DNA from: Branchiostoma floridae | Taxonomy: Eukaryota; Chordata; Leptocardii; Amphioxiformes; Branchiostomatidae | Length of the DNA: 32,021 bases | Assembly (NCBI RefSeq): GCF_000003815.2 | Contig: NC_049991.1 | Coordinates: 2,383,758 to 2,415,778, forward strand | Direction: 5' to 3' | Shown: positions 18,184 to 26,801 of the stretch, in pieces | Position numbering within the stretch: position 1 is the stretch's first letter | Layout of the letters: each line of letters opens with the position of its first letter | Program-made: the position numbers and the translations under genes | The notes under the pieces: model-generated | The model's input: only the letters and a program-made list of their open reading frames with translations | What the model was told of the DNA's origin: nothing | Databases searched by the model: none

Positions 18184-19845
18184 GTGTGTACTGGAGATTA
18201 AAAGATAAGGAAGAACCAACTGTTTCCAGCACTTCCGTCCTTGAATGACTTTCTTGCAGCTAACCCACATGACTGTCCTACTTCGTAATATTCCAGTCCA
18301 TGGATAGTATGATAGGCCTTGAACAATTATATTTGGCTCTGAATATGATAACCATTTGGATGCCATCGTTCAAGATTATGACCTCTATATGAAGTATTTC
18401 CTATCTGCCTGTGGTGCATGGCTTGAACAAGCTCTAGAAAAGAAAATGTATCCTTCATAACATAACATAACAACCAAGACAACGTGATCCATTGTGCAGA
18501 GTTTCCCGGTCTAGTTTCAAAGGACAAATTCCTCCAGGGGGCCAGTGTGACCTACATTCCACAATTGCATACCAGAGACACATCTGGAACAGATGGGGGG
18601 GGGGGGGGGGCTTGCATACCCAGCATACTGCATTCCTGTGGAAAAATTCCTGTGCAATTCCTAGAATTTTTGCAGACTGAATGCAATATATACCACTTGA
18701 CGACTCCCCTGAGGCGTCGTCAAAAACGCACACAAACAATGATATTTGAATTGTACTTTTTCTTGCTAACTGTGATATAAAAAGGGCCCTACTGTTTTTA
18801 TAATTCCTTTCAACAGTCATTTAAGGAGAAAACACGCAACATCTTTATTCATGGTGAAAGAGTCAAAACATGCATTTGTGGCTAATTCTTGTTCCTTTCT
18901 AGACTGGTACAACATACTGTGCCTGTATGGCTACAAACTTCTTTATCGTTTTTCACACCTACACAGTTTCTTCAACCCTCAAGTTTCTTACAATTTTCAT
19001 CGCGTTTTCATGTCGGCATAAGCATTGTTGTTTAAGTTGTTAATGGACTCAATAAAAACAGTTACTCTCGTAGTTAAATAACTTTTGCATTATGTTTACC
19101 TGGATGTCTAACCTTCATCGACGCTGTTAACTCATTATTTTAGCGGCTTCGCTTCGTGGGCCAACCGACAAATGACGTTATCAGGGAAGTAATAACCAAA
19201 AGGAATGTTCCATGACAATGTAGTTCTAGGTAAGAAGCTTACAGCGCGGAAGAGGTGGATTATGGAAGAATAAAGAGTGATTTGCTTTCGTGGAATTGTA
19301 TAAATTTGACACACAGTAAAAATAACTAAAGCAGACTATACAGTATACGATTTTTATAACATAGTATCACACAAAATTTACAAAAAAGTGTACAAAAGAG
19401 TATGATTTGTTAGAAGTTTTCACAGCTAACATGTTATCTGTATATCAATGATACGTTTATGTGGAAATACACAAAGAAGGAATTAATAAATAAAAGTACT
19501 TGTTAATACTTGGCAGAATAGACGGACAAGGCCGCTGATATTCAGTTCTCAGTCGTCCCGTGTAGAATCGCTGTTTCATTGTTAATTAAACATTGTCCAA
19601 CTGCTATGACAGCAGAGATGACATTATGTGGTTTACGGATGTCGGTGTCACTACGTGCTCTTTTTATCAATTAGCAAAATAAAACAAAAAGTGGCTTACA
19701 GGTTTTCAAACGCAGAAACAATATTATTATTAGTAGTAGTAGTAGTTGTATGTATGTGTGATTATCTGTTTATAACTCATTTATTTCTGTCACGGAGTAT
19801 ATTTACAGAACATTCAGATCCGTCTAACGATCGATATAACATAAA
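18184..19845. other. Gene-less stretch with simple repeats
   Basis: It contains a 16-G run (18595-18610) and a (TAG)n microsatellite (about 19727-19746). A TTTACCTGGATGTC phrase near 19096 recurs near 13430. Short frames at 18455-18820 (minus) and 19628-19852 (plus) are low in information and not called. Confidence 0.45.
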
Positions 19846-20915
19846 TAACTAGAGTTCGGCGACCTCATACCTCCATGAAAATTTAGAGCTTTCGTAACTT
19901 TCATGCAATTGACTAACACATTAACATAATTTATGCATGATTATGTTCATCATTGACTAACGTACACATGTCACAGTTATAAAATTCCCATTATTAATCA
20001 TAAAGCGGTTTTGCAATTTTTACATAAATTATGCAAATAAGTTCCTCATTACCATATTTGGTATCTGCTTATATTCCACCTATCGTAATTAACATGTGTT
20101 ACATGTATTGAGGTCCAGTTATTGAAAACAATGGAACTATACAATTTCCTCATTAATTATGCAAATTAAGTCCTCATTTGCATAACATGTATATCATTAT
20201 GAACATCTTTGCCTAAGCTACCCGCATGCCTAAAATGCAGGCAATCCATCGTTTCTTTCTGCAGTTATCCTCTTTGGAGTGTCTTGACAAAAACACCCAT
20301 GCAGTTCCACAATTAAATGTTAGGGGGCTGAAACTTGCCCCACTTTTTCATGACACCAAAAGCTATCTACCACCAAAATATCAAGACCATAGCATGTCTG
20401 GAACAAGAGATACATTGAAAAAAATGCAATGATAGAATATTCTCATTTATTATGGAAATGTACTCCTGTTTTGCATAATTAGTATCCTTTCTTGTAAAAC
20501 ATTGTCTAAGGTACCTACATACCAAAAATGATGAAAATCCGTTGTTCCCTTCTTGAGTTATCGTCTTCAGAAGTTTTTGACAAAAATGCCCCTGCTTTCC
20601 CAAAACTACACGCTAGGGGGCCCAAACTTATGTCACTTATTTCCGAGCACAAGAGCTATCTAAAACTTAAAAATCGTGACCATAGCTTGCTCAGAACACG
20701 AGATAGCAAACCCGGAAGTTGCGCTGCAGTACCAAGGGAAGCCGCTAGGGGGACCAAAATCTAATCATTTCCAGCTTTCATCACACCCTACCAACACACC
20801 AAGTATGAAACCAATTCACCAAGCCGTTCTTGAGTTATTTTGTTTACACACAGACACACAGACACACAGACAAACACAGGGTAAAATATAACCTCCATGA
20901 AATTTCATGGAGGTA
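19846..20915 (+). mobile_element. Octamer-repeat family, complete copy D
   Basis: This is the most complete copy. The left end is TAACTAGAGTTCGGCGACC, then TACCTCCATGAAA (19868 onward). The right end is the hairpin CCTCCATGAAATTTCATGGAGG closing with TA at 20915. The left TACCTCCATGAAA is therefore in inverted orientation to the right end, a terminal inverted repeat of about 13 bp. ATAAA flanks both ends (19841-19845, 20916-20920), a possible 5-bp target duplication. Inside are octamers at 20031-20038 and 20159-20166, the inverse at 20176-20183, two related ~280-bp modules, a CTTGAGTTATTTTGTTTACA block and an ACAGACAC microsatellite. There is no coding frame, so the element is non-autonomous. 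The superfamily is unknown. Confidence 0.75.
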
Positions 20916-21213
20916 ATAAACGTAACGTAAATATTCAAAATTAAAGTGACAATTGAAAAGGACAAAATAGTGTTTCATCTTCATGGAATTAATTTTTTTA
21001 TCAATTTCCCGCACTCTAAATTCTAATATACATATTGTATTCATCAGTGTGCAATTCCCTCTGTGCATTAACTTGCAAGAAAGATAACAGTTATTTTGAG
21101 AATTAAAAAATCGTGAATGTTGAACGTGTTTTAAAGTGGAAAAGTAGACCTTTTTTCCCTTTAGTGGGTTTTTATCTATTGTGTCTTGCATTGGGTAAAG
21201 TATTACATTAAGG
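20916..21213. other. AT-rich spacer
   Basis: Nothing recognised between the octamer repeat and the next MITE. Confidence 0.5.
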
Positions 21214-21407
21214 GCACCGGTGTGGCACTGCGGGGTTCGTTCACTGCGGCACTGTTGTGCTATTTTTTTATAATCTAGATACGATATTGCGTAATACGTA
21301 AAGGTATGGCTTAGAAGACAACAAAATACACCAAACGTACGAAAATTCCTTCTTTATCTCTGAAATTCCTTGAGCTTCTTTCAAATCCCACAGTGCCACA
21401 CCGGTGC
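21214..21407. mobile_element. 194-bp MITE with ACCGGTGTGG-type termini
   Basis: GCACCGGTGTGGCACTG (21214-21230) is the exact reverse complement of 21391-21407. After one mismatch the match continues for three more bases, giving 20 of 21. CACTGCGG recurs inside the left arm. There is no coding capacity. The termini share ACCGGTGTG with the larger element at 9801-10967. No target duplication is clear. Confidence 0.75.
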
Positions 21408-21599
21408 TCCAAGTTCAGTGAGATACCGTCAGGAATATAGAACTCTGACCTCTCTTGTCCAATGGCCTAGCCACTTGGCCACACTGGGCAATTTACCCAA
21501 CCTTGTTATGATTCAACGAATTCATGACGCAAAAGGAAATGAACTGTCGACCTCTAGGCTGCTCACTTAGCCATGAGATCATTATCTTATTATAGCTTA

Positions 21600-21817
21600 G
21601 GGGCCAGCCGGGATCGGGCAGCTAGGACAGTTTATTCGGTGGCCCAACAGAGTCAGCCCGCCAGCTTTCCTATTAGCGCTCGGGGGAGTTTAAGCCCGAA
21701 TGAGGTAAAGGGTTAGCGTTAACTTAAACTCCCCGCAGCGCTACATGTGAGATCGGCGGACTGACTGCGTTGAACCCCCGAACAAAACTCGCTAGCTACC
21801 CGATCCTGTCTGGCCCC
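21600..21817. mobile_element. Fold-back MITE, whole element palindromic
   Basis: The left end GGGGCCAG, GGATCGGGC and AGCTAG is matched in inverted order at the right end (to 21817). Further in, CAGTCAG/CTGACTG-type, GCCCGCC/GGCGGAC and GGGGAGTTTAAG/CTTAAACTCCCC blocks pair as well, so nearly all 218 bp can form one imperfect hairpin with its loop around 21700-21716. This is the structure of palindromic MITEs. Flanks are TA-rich (TTATAGCTTA left, GGTATAAGATC right) but no exact duplication is assigned. Confidence 0.75.
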
Positions 21818-23659
21818 CAGGGTATAAGATCTTTTATCAAGAATTATGATCTTCTTCCTTGTTGTTGCACGACGCAGTCCTTGCAGTGAGACCTTGCACG
21901 TTGTCATTCAAGCGTCCTTCAAGCGTGGACGAACACTTAACTCCGCCTACTCATTAGAATAAGGCAGGATGCAGATCCCTATAGTCCATGCAGTAAATTA
22001 TGATCAGTTGTAGTTGTAGTTGATGTGTACTTGGTAAACGGTTTGGCACTGTGTTGTACTCGTGGCTTTTGGAAACTTTTGCACTGTACATTTGTCGGCG
22101 TGCTGGCGCATAGTGTGGTGGTGCTGTGACTATAGGTAGGGTACATTTGAGGACTTTGTGTGTGGATTTAAATGTACCGTGATTATTTGCTATTTCGTTG
22201 CGTACAGCGCGTATTTGTGCAGGTAACTGGGTAATACGTTGTTGTTGACTCTCTTGTCTGCAATAATTGAGGAAATTGTAGGCTATACGGCTATTTCGTA
22301 CTTGTGAATAGTGACATTTTGCAAACAGTATATGGTCTACAAGCGCCCGGGCGAATTTTGTTAAAGACCTGGTCACATGTCGCACGATTGTCGTGCGATC
22401 GGAAACCGATAGCATTATTGTGACAGTTGTGCAAGTGTCGTACACAAGGCAGTTGTCTTGTTACAGAAAAGTTTCATGTCGGTGCTTGGTTCTATCATAG
22501 CCTGATTCAAAACTCAACGACAAACAAAATCCCACGGCGGCCCACCATGAATTTGCCCCTAGCCAAAAGAGGATGCAATTTTTCATTATTTTGCACTCAT
22601 TTATTCTATTTTTTCTTCTTTTTGATTCACTTCATTATCGAAAATGCGGCCGAATGATTAAGATCAAAGACCGACATTTTCTTTAACCACTTCCTTTACA
22701 GTTTTAATCACAGAACAATGAGCTTCCCTTTGTAAATGCAACAACAGTCAACACCTGTTGTGAGATCACAAAATACTGAAATTCCTGTTCAACTGACGGC
22801 TTGAAACTCACGTTCTGAAACTTTACGTTCTTCCAAATTTGAAACTTAAAAAGGTTTCTCTCATAGAAAGTCTTTTTTGATGTTTAGAAAATTATCTAAA
22901 ACTCCGGAAATGGTGCAAAGTACCGTTTAAAGTCTTAATAACAACTCTCCCGCCCAAGTATTTTGAGCTTTTTATGTTGGCTAAAAAGAATGGCTTTCCC
23001 AGTCGGACAGGAGCTTAAGCCAGTTACCAACTCGTAGCGGCATTGTTCAGTGGGCGCTTAGTGGTACATGGTTAGGACAACATGATCTTGGCATGAATAT
23101 TGATTACCTTTAAAAAATCATAAGTTTTGACAAATTTTACCGACTTACAAAATGTTTGTTTTCCTTTTTATCTATGTGCAGTACCGACCAACGTGTAATT
23201 TGAAAGTGTAATCCCTAAATAGATATAAAAATCATTGTTAACGCTTCCCCATAGCCATTGTTTTTTTATCCTGCTTTCATGTGGTCTAATCTTACAACAG
23301 GGTTTTAAACCAAAGTCTGGTTTCTACGACGTAATGTTGATGTCTTGTCTCTGTTACTTGCATGTGATTGATGATTTGACATTGAACCACACTGCAAATA
23401 AAAAATCCAATATTTCAGCATGCCTTTAAGAATACGAAAATATGCATGAAGGTAATGCTTTACGCACGCTTAACGAATGTTTTACGCGTGATTAAAGAAT
23501 GGGCTTCGTGTAGTGTAGAACAATACGGTTCTTGTTGCTGTAAACCTAACGCCAGGTGTTGCTATCTCATCATTCCTAGCACGTCTACAATCAAGGGCGG
23601 ATAATCCTAGGATAAAGAAGAAATTCCTACCCTCCACTCACAAGATGACTTGTTCTGAG
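21818..23659. other. Gene-less stretch with an unassigned 163-residue frame and a strong hairpin
   Basis: A minus-strand frame at 21954-22445 encodes 163 residues with a Gln/Arg-rich helical-looking middle (ESQQQRITQLPAQIRAVRNE). I recognise no family and see no splice or poly(A) context. TCGCACGA (22380-22387) and TCGTGCGA (22391-22398) form an 8-bp perfect stem with a 3-base loop, in a CpG-containing patch that may be the end of a MITE. The remainder, 22660-23659, is AT-rich and empty to my eye. Confidence 0.3.
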
Positions 23660-23992
23660 GAATTCTTTTCTTCTGTTAAGGCGGGCCATGATTCTCCGTA
23701 ACCCATAGTCTTTGGTTCAAATCCGTTGATATTCCGTCGACCTTGTACCCTTGGGAAAGGCCTCTAAATACACACGACTTTCGTCACTTCACTCATGTGT
23801 GAATGAGTGCTTCTTATAAAAGGGACGTCCTACGGATAAAACGTTAAATGGAGGAACAGTGTTTGAGGATAGCCACACCTTAAGAACCTAAAAGAACCCA
23901 CCACACTTATCAAAAAGGGTTGGGGGCCTTCCCGGTGTTAGTGAATCAATTCAACCTGTCCGGATATGCAGCTTGTACTGTTCAGTACAAAC
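23660..23992 (+). mobile_element. SINE-like element, left copy of a duplicated composite
   Basis: A B-box-like GGTTCAAATCC lies at about 23714-23724. It is followed by CCTTGTACCCTTGGGAAAGG and a TTCGTCACTTCACTCATGTG block, similar to the CORE-like body of the SINE at 23999-24512. It ends in a region with the palindrome TTGTACTG-TT-CAGTACAA (23973-23990). The A box is not clear, so the element is probably old or 5'-decayed. A second copy occupies 24780-24876 and 25179-25312. Confidence 0.5.
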
Positions 23993-23998
23993 CTGATG

Positions 23999-24512
23999 AG
24001 GCCGCGTGGCACAGTGGCAGCATATTCGGCTCGAGACCGAGAGGTTGCGGGTTCGAATCCGACTGCAGTGTCACCGATCTTGTGCCCTTGGGAAAGGCAC
24101 TTTACACGACTTTCCTCACTTAACTCAGGTGCAAATGAGTATCTAGCTGCGGCTAGTGGTCTTGTCGGGGCTTTGTGGCCGAGACAGGCCTTAGGGGCAT
24201 GTTCGGGCATGACGCGCCCGCCATGGCACACGGGGTAGGAGGAACCCCTTACATCCTTGGTCGGAAGTCCTCCTAGGAGACGGATACTCCGAAAAACAAA
24301 GCTGCATCTGCTGAAGCCGTCTCACACGTGTCATACAGTTCTGTCCCTGTGAGACTTATTGCTCCAGTAGACGAGAGGGTGGAGAAGGAATTGCACACCC
24401 CTCCTTCACCATAAAAAGTCATGTGCAGGTCAGGCAAAACAGGTACATGCCTGTCTGCCTGCTCATCTGTCCAACCGACAGGAGAACCATAAAAAAAAAA
24501 TTAAAAAAAAAA
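23999..24512 (+). mobile_element. tRNA-derived SINE with CORE-like body
   Basis: The head has an A box GTGGCACAGTGG (24006-24017) and a B box GGTTCGAATCC (24050-24060), spaced as in a tRNA. The anticodon-arm equivalent TCGG-CTCGAGA-CCGA is still paired. The body contains CTTGTGCCCTTGGGAAAGGC, then TTTCCTCACTTAACTCAGGT, reminiscent of the CORE domain known from MIR-type SINEs. The tail is A-rich (24491-24512). CTGATG flanks both sides (23993-23998, 24513-24518) as a short target duplication. The site without insertion is seen in the paralogous copy near 25313-25318. The parent tRNA is uncertain; the CGA triplet would suggest tRNA-Ser, but the variable arm is short. Confidence 0.8.
24006..24060 (+). 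promoter_or_regulatory. RNA polymerase III internal promoter (A and B boxes) of the SINE
   Basis: A box at 24006-24017 and B box at 24050-24060, both close to consensus, 32 bases apart. The boxes look intact, so transcription by polymerase III is possible. This is not an independent tRNA gene, because the acceptor stem does not close. Confidence 0.7.
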
Positions 24513-24779
24513 CTGATGTATTACGTCATGCGACAAAATACCGGGTTATGCAATACAAACAAAAAATGATGCAATGGATTCTTTTCAGATGTGTGGAAGG
24601 TCGACTTAAGCTGTTTTCCAAGTCGATGCTCTTTTTTCCTATCCTTTCTTGGAAAATTGCTCTCACAGTCTACAGACCCTCCTCCCACCATTGTACCCAT
24701 TCAATCTTTAATATACTCTTGGACAAAACCTGGCTTATCTTGTGCAGATTATCAAGATTAATAGGATAATTTTGCGGAC
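24513..24779 (+). repeat. Single-copy form of the 178-bp repeat (left composite copy)
   Basis: It contains ACCGGGTTATGCAATACA, AAAAAATGATGCAA, TTCTTGGAAAATTGCTCT and then CTCCCACCATTGTACC, continuing to AGATTATCAAGATTAATAGG. The same order ends the array at 25875-26115, showing that the two are paralogous and that only the right copy expanded. Confidence 0.75.
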
Positions 24780-24876
24780 AGTTCAGCAAGTTGATCTACA
24801 CGATTTTCCTCACTTCGCCAAGGTGTAAATGAGTGCTTCTTATAATAGGCACGTCCTAGGGATAGAACGTTATATG

Positions 24877-25178
24877 AATGAATGAAGACCTTTATTGTAC
24901 AATTTTGCCCAACCGGGCTAAGTACAGGTCACAACAAGTCAGGATATATACATACATAAAAGTGTCACAAATCTAGTCTAACACAAAAGTTCGGCTTCTT
25001 CTCGCTTCTTGGTAATAGTGAAAATGTAGGACTGTATGGGTTTCGCTATTGTCGGTTTGTCAAAACGCATGAGAAATATAAACTTGTCAGTGCTACTGAA
25101 GTGTCTAAAATGAGGGAATCTACTTTCTATATAACTAAATAGAGTATTTCTATCATTCGTATACATATCGCAATCAAC
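24877..25178 (-). mobile_element. 5'-truncated LINE tail inserted in the SINE-like element
   Basis: Read on the minus strand it ends with GACCTGTACTTAGCCCGG, then AATAAAGGTCTTCATT and CATT tetramers, a LINE-type 3' terminus. The host SINE sequence is continuous across the insertion when compared with 23834-23870. ATG is present on both sides (24874-24876 and 25179-25181), so any target duplication is very short. The CATT tail suggests a CR1/L2-related clade, but that is inference. Confidence 0.75.
24978..25178 (-). pseudogene. LINE reverse-transcriptase protein, extreme C-terminus
   Basis: About 65 residues beginning at CDMYTNDR, followed by LFSYIESRFPHFRHFS, TDKFIFLM and a closing IQSYIFTITKKREEAELLC. 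This layout (Cys, a Tyr-x-x-Arg turn, a hydrophobic helix, a Thr-Asp-Lys-Phe motif, then a helical tail) is common at the C-terminus of non-LTR reverse transcriptases after the polymerase domain. Residues before it in the open frame come from the SINE host sequence and are not part of the protein. No catalytic motif is present. It is too short to name the clade. Confidence 0.65.
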
Positions 25179-25341
25179 ATGGAGGTCCCGTGTTTGAGAA
25201 GGGCCACGCCTCAAGAACCTAAAATAACCCATCACACTGATCGAAAAGAGTAGGGGTCCTTCCCGGTGTGGGTGAATAAATCAAATCATGCAGCTTGTAC
25301 TGTTCAGTACAAACCTGGTGTGTTACTCCATGTGGCAATTT

Positions 25342-26115
25342 ACCGGGTATGCTATACATACAAAAAATGATGCAACGGATTCCCTTTAGATTAGAAAAAA
25401 TGCGGGACTTGAGCTATTTTCCCAGACGTACGCGTTGCTCTTTTTTTCTTATCCTTTCTCGGAAAATTGCTCTGACATTTCCACACACCCTCTTGTGTGT
25501 GTTACATCATTCGGTAATTTACCGGGTATGCCATACAGACCAGAAAAAATGATGCAACGGATTATCTTTAGATTAGAAAAATGTGGGACTTAAAGCTATT
25601 TTCCCAGACGTTGTTCTTTTTTTCAATCCTTTCTTGGAAAATTGCTCTGACATTTCTACACACCCTCCTATGTGTGTTACATTATTCGGTAATTTACAGG
25701 GTATGCTATACAAACAAAAAATGATGCAACGGATTGTATTTAGATTAGAAAAAGGTGGGACTTGAGCTATCGGACGTTGCTCTTTTTTCTTATCCTTTCT
25801 CGGTAAATTGCTCTGACATTTTTAGAGCCCACCACCCCCCCCCCCCCCGTGTGTGTTACATCATTCGGTAATTTACCGGGTATGCCATACAGACAAAAAA
25901 TGATGCAACGGATTCTCTTTAGATTAGAAAAAGGTGGAACTTGAGCTGTTTTTCAAGTCGATGCTCTTTTTTTTCCTATCCCTTCTTGGAAAATTGCTCT
26001 AGCAATTCTACACACTCTCCTCCCACCATTGTACCTATTCAATCTTTGATATCCTCTGGGACAAAACCTGGCTTATCTTGTGCAGATCATCAAGATTAAT
26101 AGGATAATTTTGTGG
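25342..26115 (+). repeat. 178-bp tandem repeat, four copies
   Basis: ACCGGGTATG-type starts lie at 25342, 25521, 25696 and 25875 (spacings 179, 175, 179). Each unit contains AAAAATGATGCAACGGATT, TTAGATTAGAAAAA, a poly-T/C tract, GGAAAATTGCTCTGACATTT (or a close variant) and GTGTGTTACATCATTCGG. The third spacing covers a unit ending in a 14-C run (25835-25848). The last unit continues into the CTCCCACCATTGTACC segment also seen at 24686 onward. Confidence 0.9.
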
Positions 26116-26116
26116 C

Positions 26117-26701
26117 AGATGTTTCATGTAAGACATCACGAAATCGCCGGCAAGCGCAGCCAGGCTTGCGGGGGTCTGTCGGGGTCGATGCCCGATCGCG
26201 CCGTCCATGTGTACGCTACATCATCACGATGTACGCGTCGATAACGTCATGATATTGTCGGCAAGCGCAGCCAGGGATACGGGGGCCTGTCGGGGCCCGT
26301 GCCCGATAGCGCCGTCCATGTGTACGCTACATCATCACGATGTACGTGTCGATAACGTCACGAAATTGTTGGGAAGCGCAGCCATGGATACGGGGGCCTG
26401 TCGGGGCCCGTGCCCGATCGCGCCATCCATGTGTACGCTGCATCATCACGATGTACGTGTCGATAACGTCACGAAATTGTTGGGAAGCGCAGCCAGGGAT
26501 ACGGGGGCCTGTCGGGGCCCGTGCCCGATCGCGCCGTCCATGTGTACGCTGCATCATCACGATGTACGTGTCGATAACGTCACGAAATTGTTGGGAAGCG
26601 CAGCCAGGGATACGGGGGCCTGTCGGGGCCCGTGCCCGATCGCGCCGTCCATGTGTACGCTGCATCATCACGAAATGCGCGTCGATAACGTCACGAAATT
26701 G
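26117..26701 (+). repeat. 111-bp GC-rich minisatellite, at least five copies
   Basis: CGATGTACG (CGAAATGCG in the last unit) recurs at 26227, 26338, 26449, 26560 and 26671, an exact 111-bp spacing. Units contain CGATAACGTCACGAAATTGT, GGGCCTGTCGGGGCCCGTGC and GCCGTCCATGTGTACGCT. The length is 37 codons with no stop in some frames, giving long artificial open frames on both strands. The array runs into an assembly gap, so its true size is unknown. Confidence 0.92.
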
Positions 26702-26801
26702 NNNNNNNNNNNNNNNNNNNNNNNNNNNNNNNNNNNNNNNNNNNNNNNNNNNNNNNNNNNNNNNNNNNNNNNNNNNNNNNNNNNNNNNNNNNNNNNNNNN
26801 N
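26702..26801. other. Assembly gap of 100 N
   Basis: Exactly 100 N, the usual placeholder for a gap of unknown size. It falls between the 111-bp and 155-bp arrays, so the junction between the two satellites is not seen. Confidence 0.98.

Larger units (their letters stand above)
24780..25312 (+). mobile_element. SINE-like element, right copy of the composite, interrupted by a LINE tail
   Basis: Left part 24780-24876 (TTCCTCACTTCGCCAAGGTG, CACGTCCTAGGGATAGAACG) and right part 25179-25312 (GTGTTTGAGAAGGGCCACGC, TTCCCGGTGT, TTGTACTG-TT-CAGTACAA) together match 23780-23990. The interruption is the minus-strand LINE fragment 24877-25178. Confidence 0.7.

Noticed and set aside
22050-22445. Minus-strand frame of about 160 residues as a host gene
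   Set aside because: No family is recognised and there is no splice or poly(A) context. Length alone does not support a gene in this repeat-rich setting, so it is only mentioned in the region description.
24001-24070. Possible genuine tRNA gene
   Set aside because: A and B boxes are present, but the acceptor stem does not pair and a SINE body, A-rich tail and short target duplication follow.
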